Shown here piece after piece: positions 6,362 through 7,393 of a DNA stretch of 7,393 nucleotides. The position numbers and the translations under genes were made by a program. Numbering within the stretch: the first letter of the stretch is position 1; the number at the start of each line of letters is the position of its first letter. This DNA comes from an uncultured Bacteroides sp. (GTDB lineage: Bacteria > Bacteroidota > Bacteroidia > Bacteroidales > Bacteroidaceae): the NCBI GenBank assembly GCA_900557355.1, contig USSR01000345.1:1-7393 (forward strand), read 5' to 3'. The notes under the pieces are model-generated. The model made no database searches. It worked only from the letters and a program-made list of their open reading frames with translations, and was not told the origin of the DNA.

Positions 6362-7393
6362 CTACAGACCAAAAGCAGCCTTCACTTTATCCACATAATC
6401 CAGTTTTTCCCAAGTGAAGAGCTCTACCTCTACATCCTTGTCACCTTCATAACGAGATTTGAAGTGCTTGGTGATTACTTGTGGTTCACGTCCCAAATGA
6501 CCGTAAGCTGCAGTTTCCTGATAAATCGGATTACGGAGTTTCAAACGATCTTCAATGGCTTTCGGACGAAGATCGAAAAGTTCATCAATCTTCTTTGCAA
6601 TCTCACCATCACTCATCGCTACATGACCGCGTCCATAAGTATTAACGTAAATATTGATGGGACGTGCCACACCGATAGCATAAGATACCTGTACCAGCAT
6701 CTCGTCGGCTACACCGGCAGCTACCAGATTCTTAGCAATGTGACGGGCAGCATAAGCAGCACTACGGTCTACCTTCGAGGGATCTTTACCTGAGAAAGCG
6801 CCACCACCATGAGCACCCTTGCCACCATATGTATCTACAATAATCTTACGCCCTGTCAGACCGGTATCTCCATGAGGTCCGCCGATAACAAACTTTCCGG
6901 TAGGATTGACGTGATAAGTGATATGATCATTAAACAATGCCAAAACTTTCTCTGCATGGATGGAAGCTATGACACGCGGCATCAGGATATTGATGACATC
7001 CCGACGAATTGTGGCAAGCATTTCTTCATCTGCTTTCAACTGGGCAGCCTCGCTGTCGTCAACCGGCTGGATGAAATCATCATGCTGAGTAGAAACTACA
7101 ATCGTATCGATGCGTACGGGCGTGCCGTTATCATCGTATTCAATGGTTACCTGACTCTTAGAATCGGGACGGAGATAAGTCATTTCCTTACCTTCACGAC
7201 GGATGTCGGCCAGCACTTGCAGAATGCGATGTGACAGGTCGAGAGAAAGAGGCATGTAATTTTCAGTCTCGTTAGTAGCATAACCAAACATCATACCCTG
7301 GTCGCCTGCACCCTGTTCCATAGGGTCCTGACGCTCTACGCCACGGTTGATGTCGGGACTTTGCTCATGAATGGCGGACAATACACCGCACGA
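6362..7393 (-). CDS. metK: S-adenosylmethionine synthetase (methionine adenosyltransferase), 5' end outside window
   Basis: The enzyme makes S-adenosylmethionine from methionine and ATP in the cytoplasm and is normally essential. The reading frame is open to the window edge and 343 C-terminal residues are visible. The first in-window codons read [15 protein letters not shown], which is internal MetK sequence, so the TTG at 7381 is an internal leucine codon and not the start. Roughly 85 residues are probably missing, judged from the usual length of about 430 in Bacteroidota. Both family signatures are present: [12 protein letters not shown] starting at visible residue 28 and GGGAFSGKD at visible residues 196-204, with the substrate-binding [12 protein letters not shown] at 172-183. 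Compared with the E. coli enzyme there is extra sequence in the central region (about visible residues 105-155) and at the C-terminus, as usual for this phylum. The gene ends with TAG and is followed by two candidate terminator hairpins. The promoter is outside the window. Confidence 0.97.
   Translation of the reverse strand, partial: SCGVLSAIHEQSPDINRGVERQDPMEQGAGDQGMMFGYATNETENYMPLSLDLSHRILQVLADIRREGKEMTYLRPDSKSQVTIEYDDNGTPVRIDTIVVSTQHDDFIQPVDDSEAAQLKADEEMLATIRRDVINILMPRVIASIHAEKVLALFNDHITYHVNPTGKFVIGGPHGDTGLTGRKIIVDTYGGKGAHGGGAFSGKDPSKVDRSAAYAARHIAKNLVAAGVADEMLVQVSYAIGVARPINIYVNTYGRGHVAMSDGEIAKKIDELFDLRPKAIEDRLKLRNPIYQETAAYGHLGREPQVITKHFKSRYEGDKDVEVELFTWEKLDYVDKVKAAFGL

Noticed and set aside
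6097..6372. Leftward 91-codon open frame overlapping the metK stop region
   Set aside because: It begins inside the metK 3' end, spans the two hairpins, the C-run and the promoter boxes, and its translation has no domain-like character. It is a chance frame in non-coding DNA.
6464..7234. Two rightward open frames of 109 and 141 codons antisense to metK
   Set aside because: They lie entirely within the strongly supported metK coding region on the other strand and have low-complexity, non-protein-like compositions.
7379..7381. TTG as the start codon of metK
   Set aside because: The frame remains open upstream to the window edge and the residues before it (SCGV) continue the known internal MetK sequence, so the gene is simply cut by the window.

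Overview
The window looks like a chromosomal segment of a gut-type Bacteroidota, most likely Bacteroides or a close relative. The grounds are a hybrid two-component system (HTCS) of the kind that controls polysaccharide utilization loci, three exact copies of the Bacteroidota -7 promoter word TATCTTTG (fitting TAnnTTTG) in non-coding DNA, A-rich start regions without Shine-Dalgarno sequences, and a MetK of the long Bacteroidota form. The species cannot be fixed from the sequence alone.

Left part, 1-5542, rightward: a promoter-like element, then a secreted GH43 glycoside hydrolase with a C-terminal CBM6-like module. After 19 bp comes a 1364-residue HTCS carrying, in one polypeptide, a periplasmic double beta-propeller sensor, Y_Y_Y domain, membrane helix, histidine kinase, receiver and AraC-type DNA-binding domain. 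The spacing suggests a two-gene operon. Enzyme and sensor domain should share the periplasm, so the GH43 may make or remove the oligosaccharide the HTCS senses. No susC/susD pair is inside the window, so this is either the edge of a larger utilization locus or a small stand-alone enzyme/regulator cassette.

Middle part, 5543-6361: a 45-bp convergent gap without an obvious terminator, then a leftward gene for an unrecognised acidic 159-residue cytoplasmic protein. Its upstream region holds a leftward -7 box and an exact inverted copy of it facing the other way, and then two hairpins that probably end metK transcription. An 8-C homopolymer lies in the loop of one hairpin.

Right part, 6362-7393, leftward: metK (S-adenosylmethionine synthetase), whose 5' end lies beyond the window edge. 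It is a housekeeping gene with no evident functional link to the carbohydrate genes.

No tRNA, rRNA, CRISPR array, insertion sequence or frameshifted gene was seen. No clearly new system is evident. The points most worth a second look are the altered ATP-binding motif in the HTCS kinase, the palindrome just ahead of its start codon, the mirrored promoter words at 6134-6171 and the unknown acidic protein.
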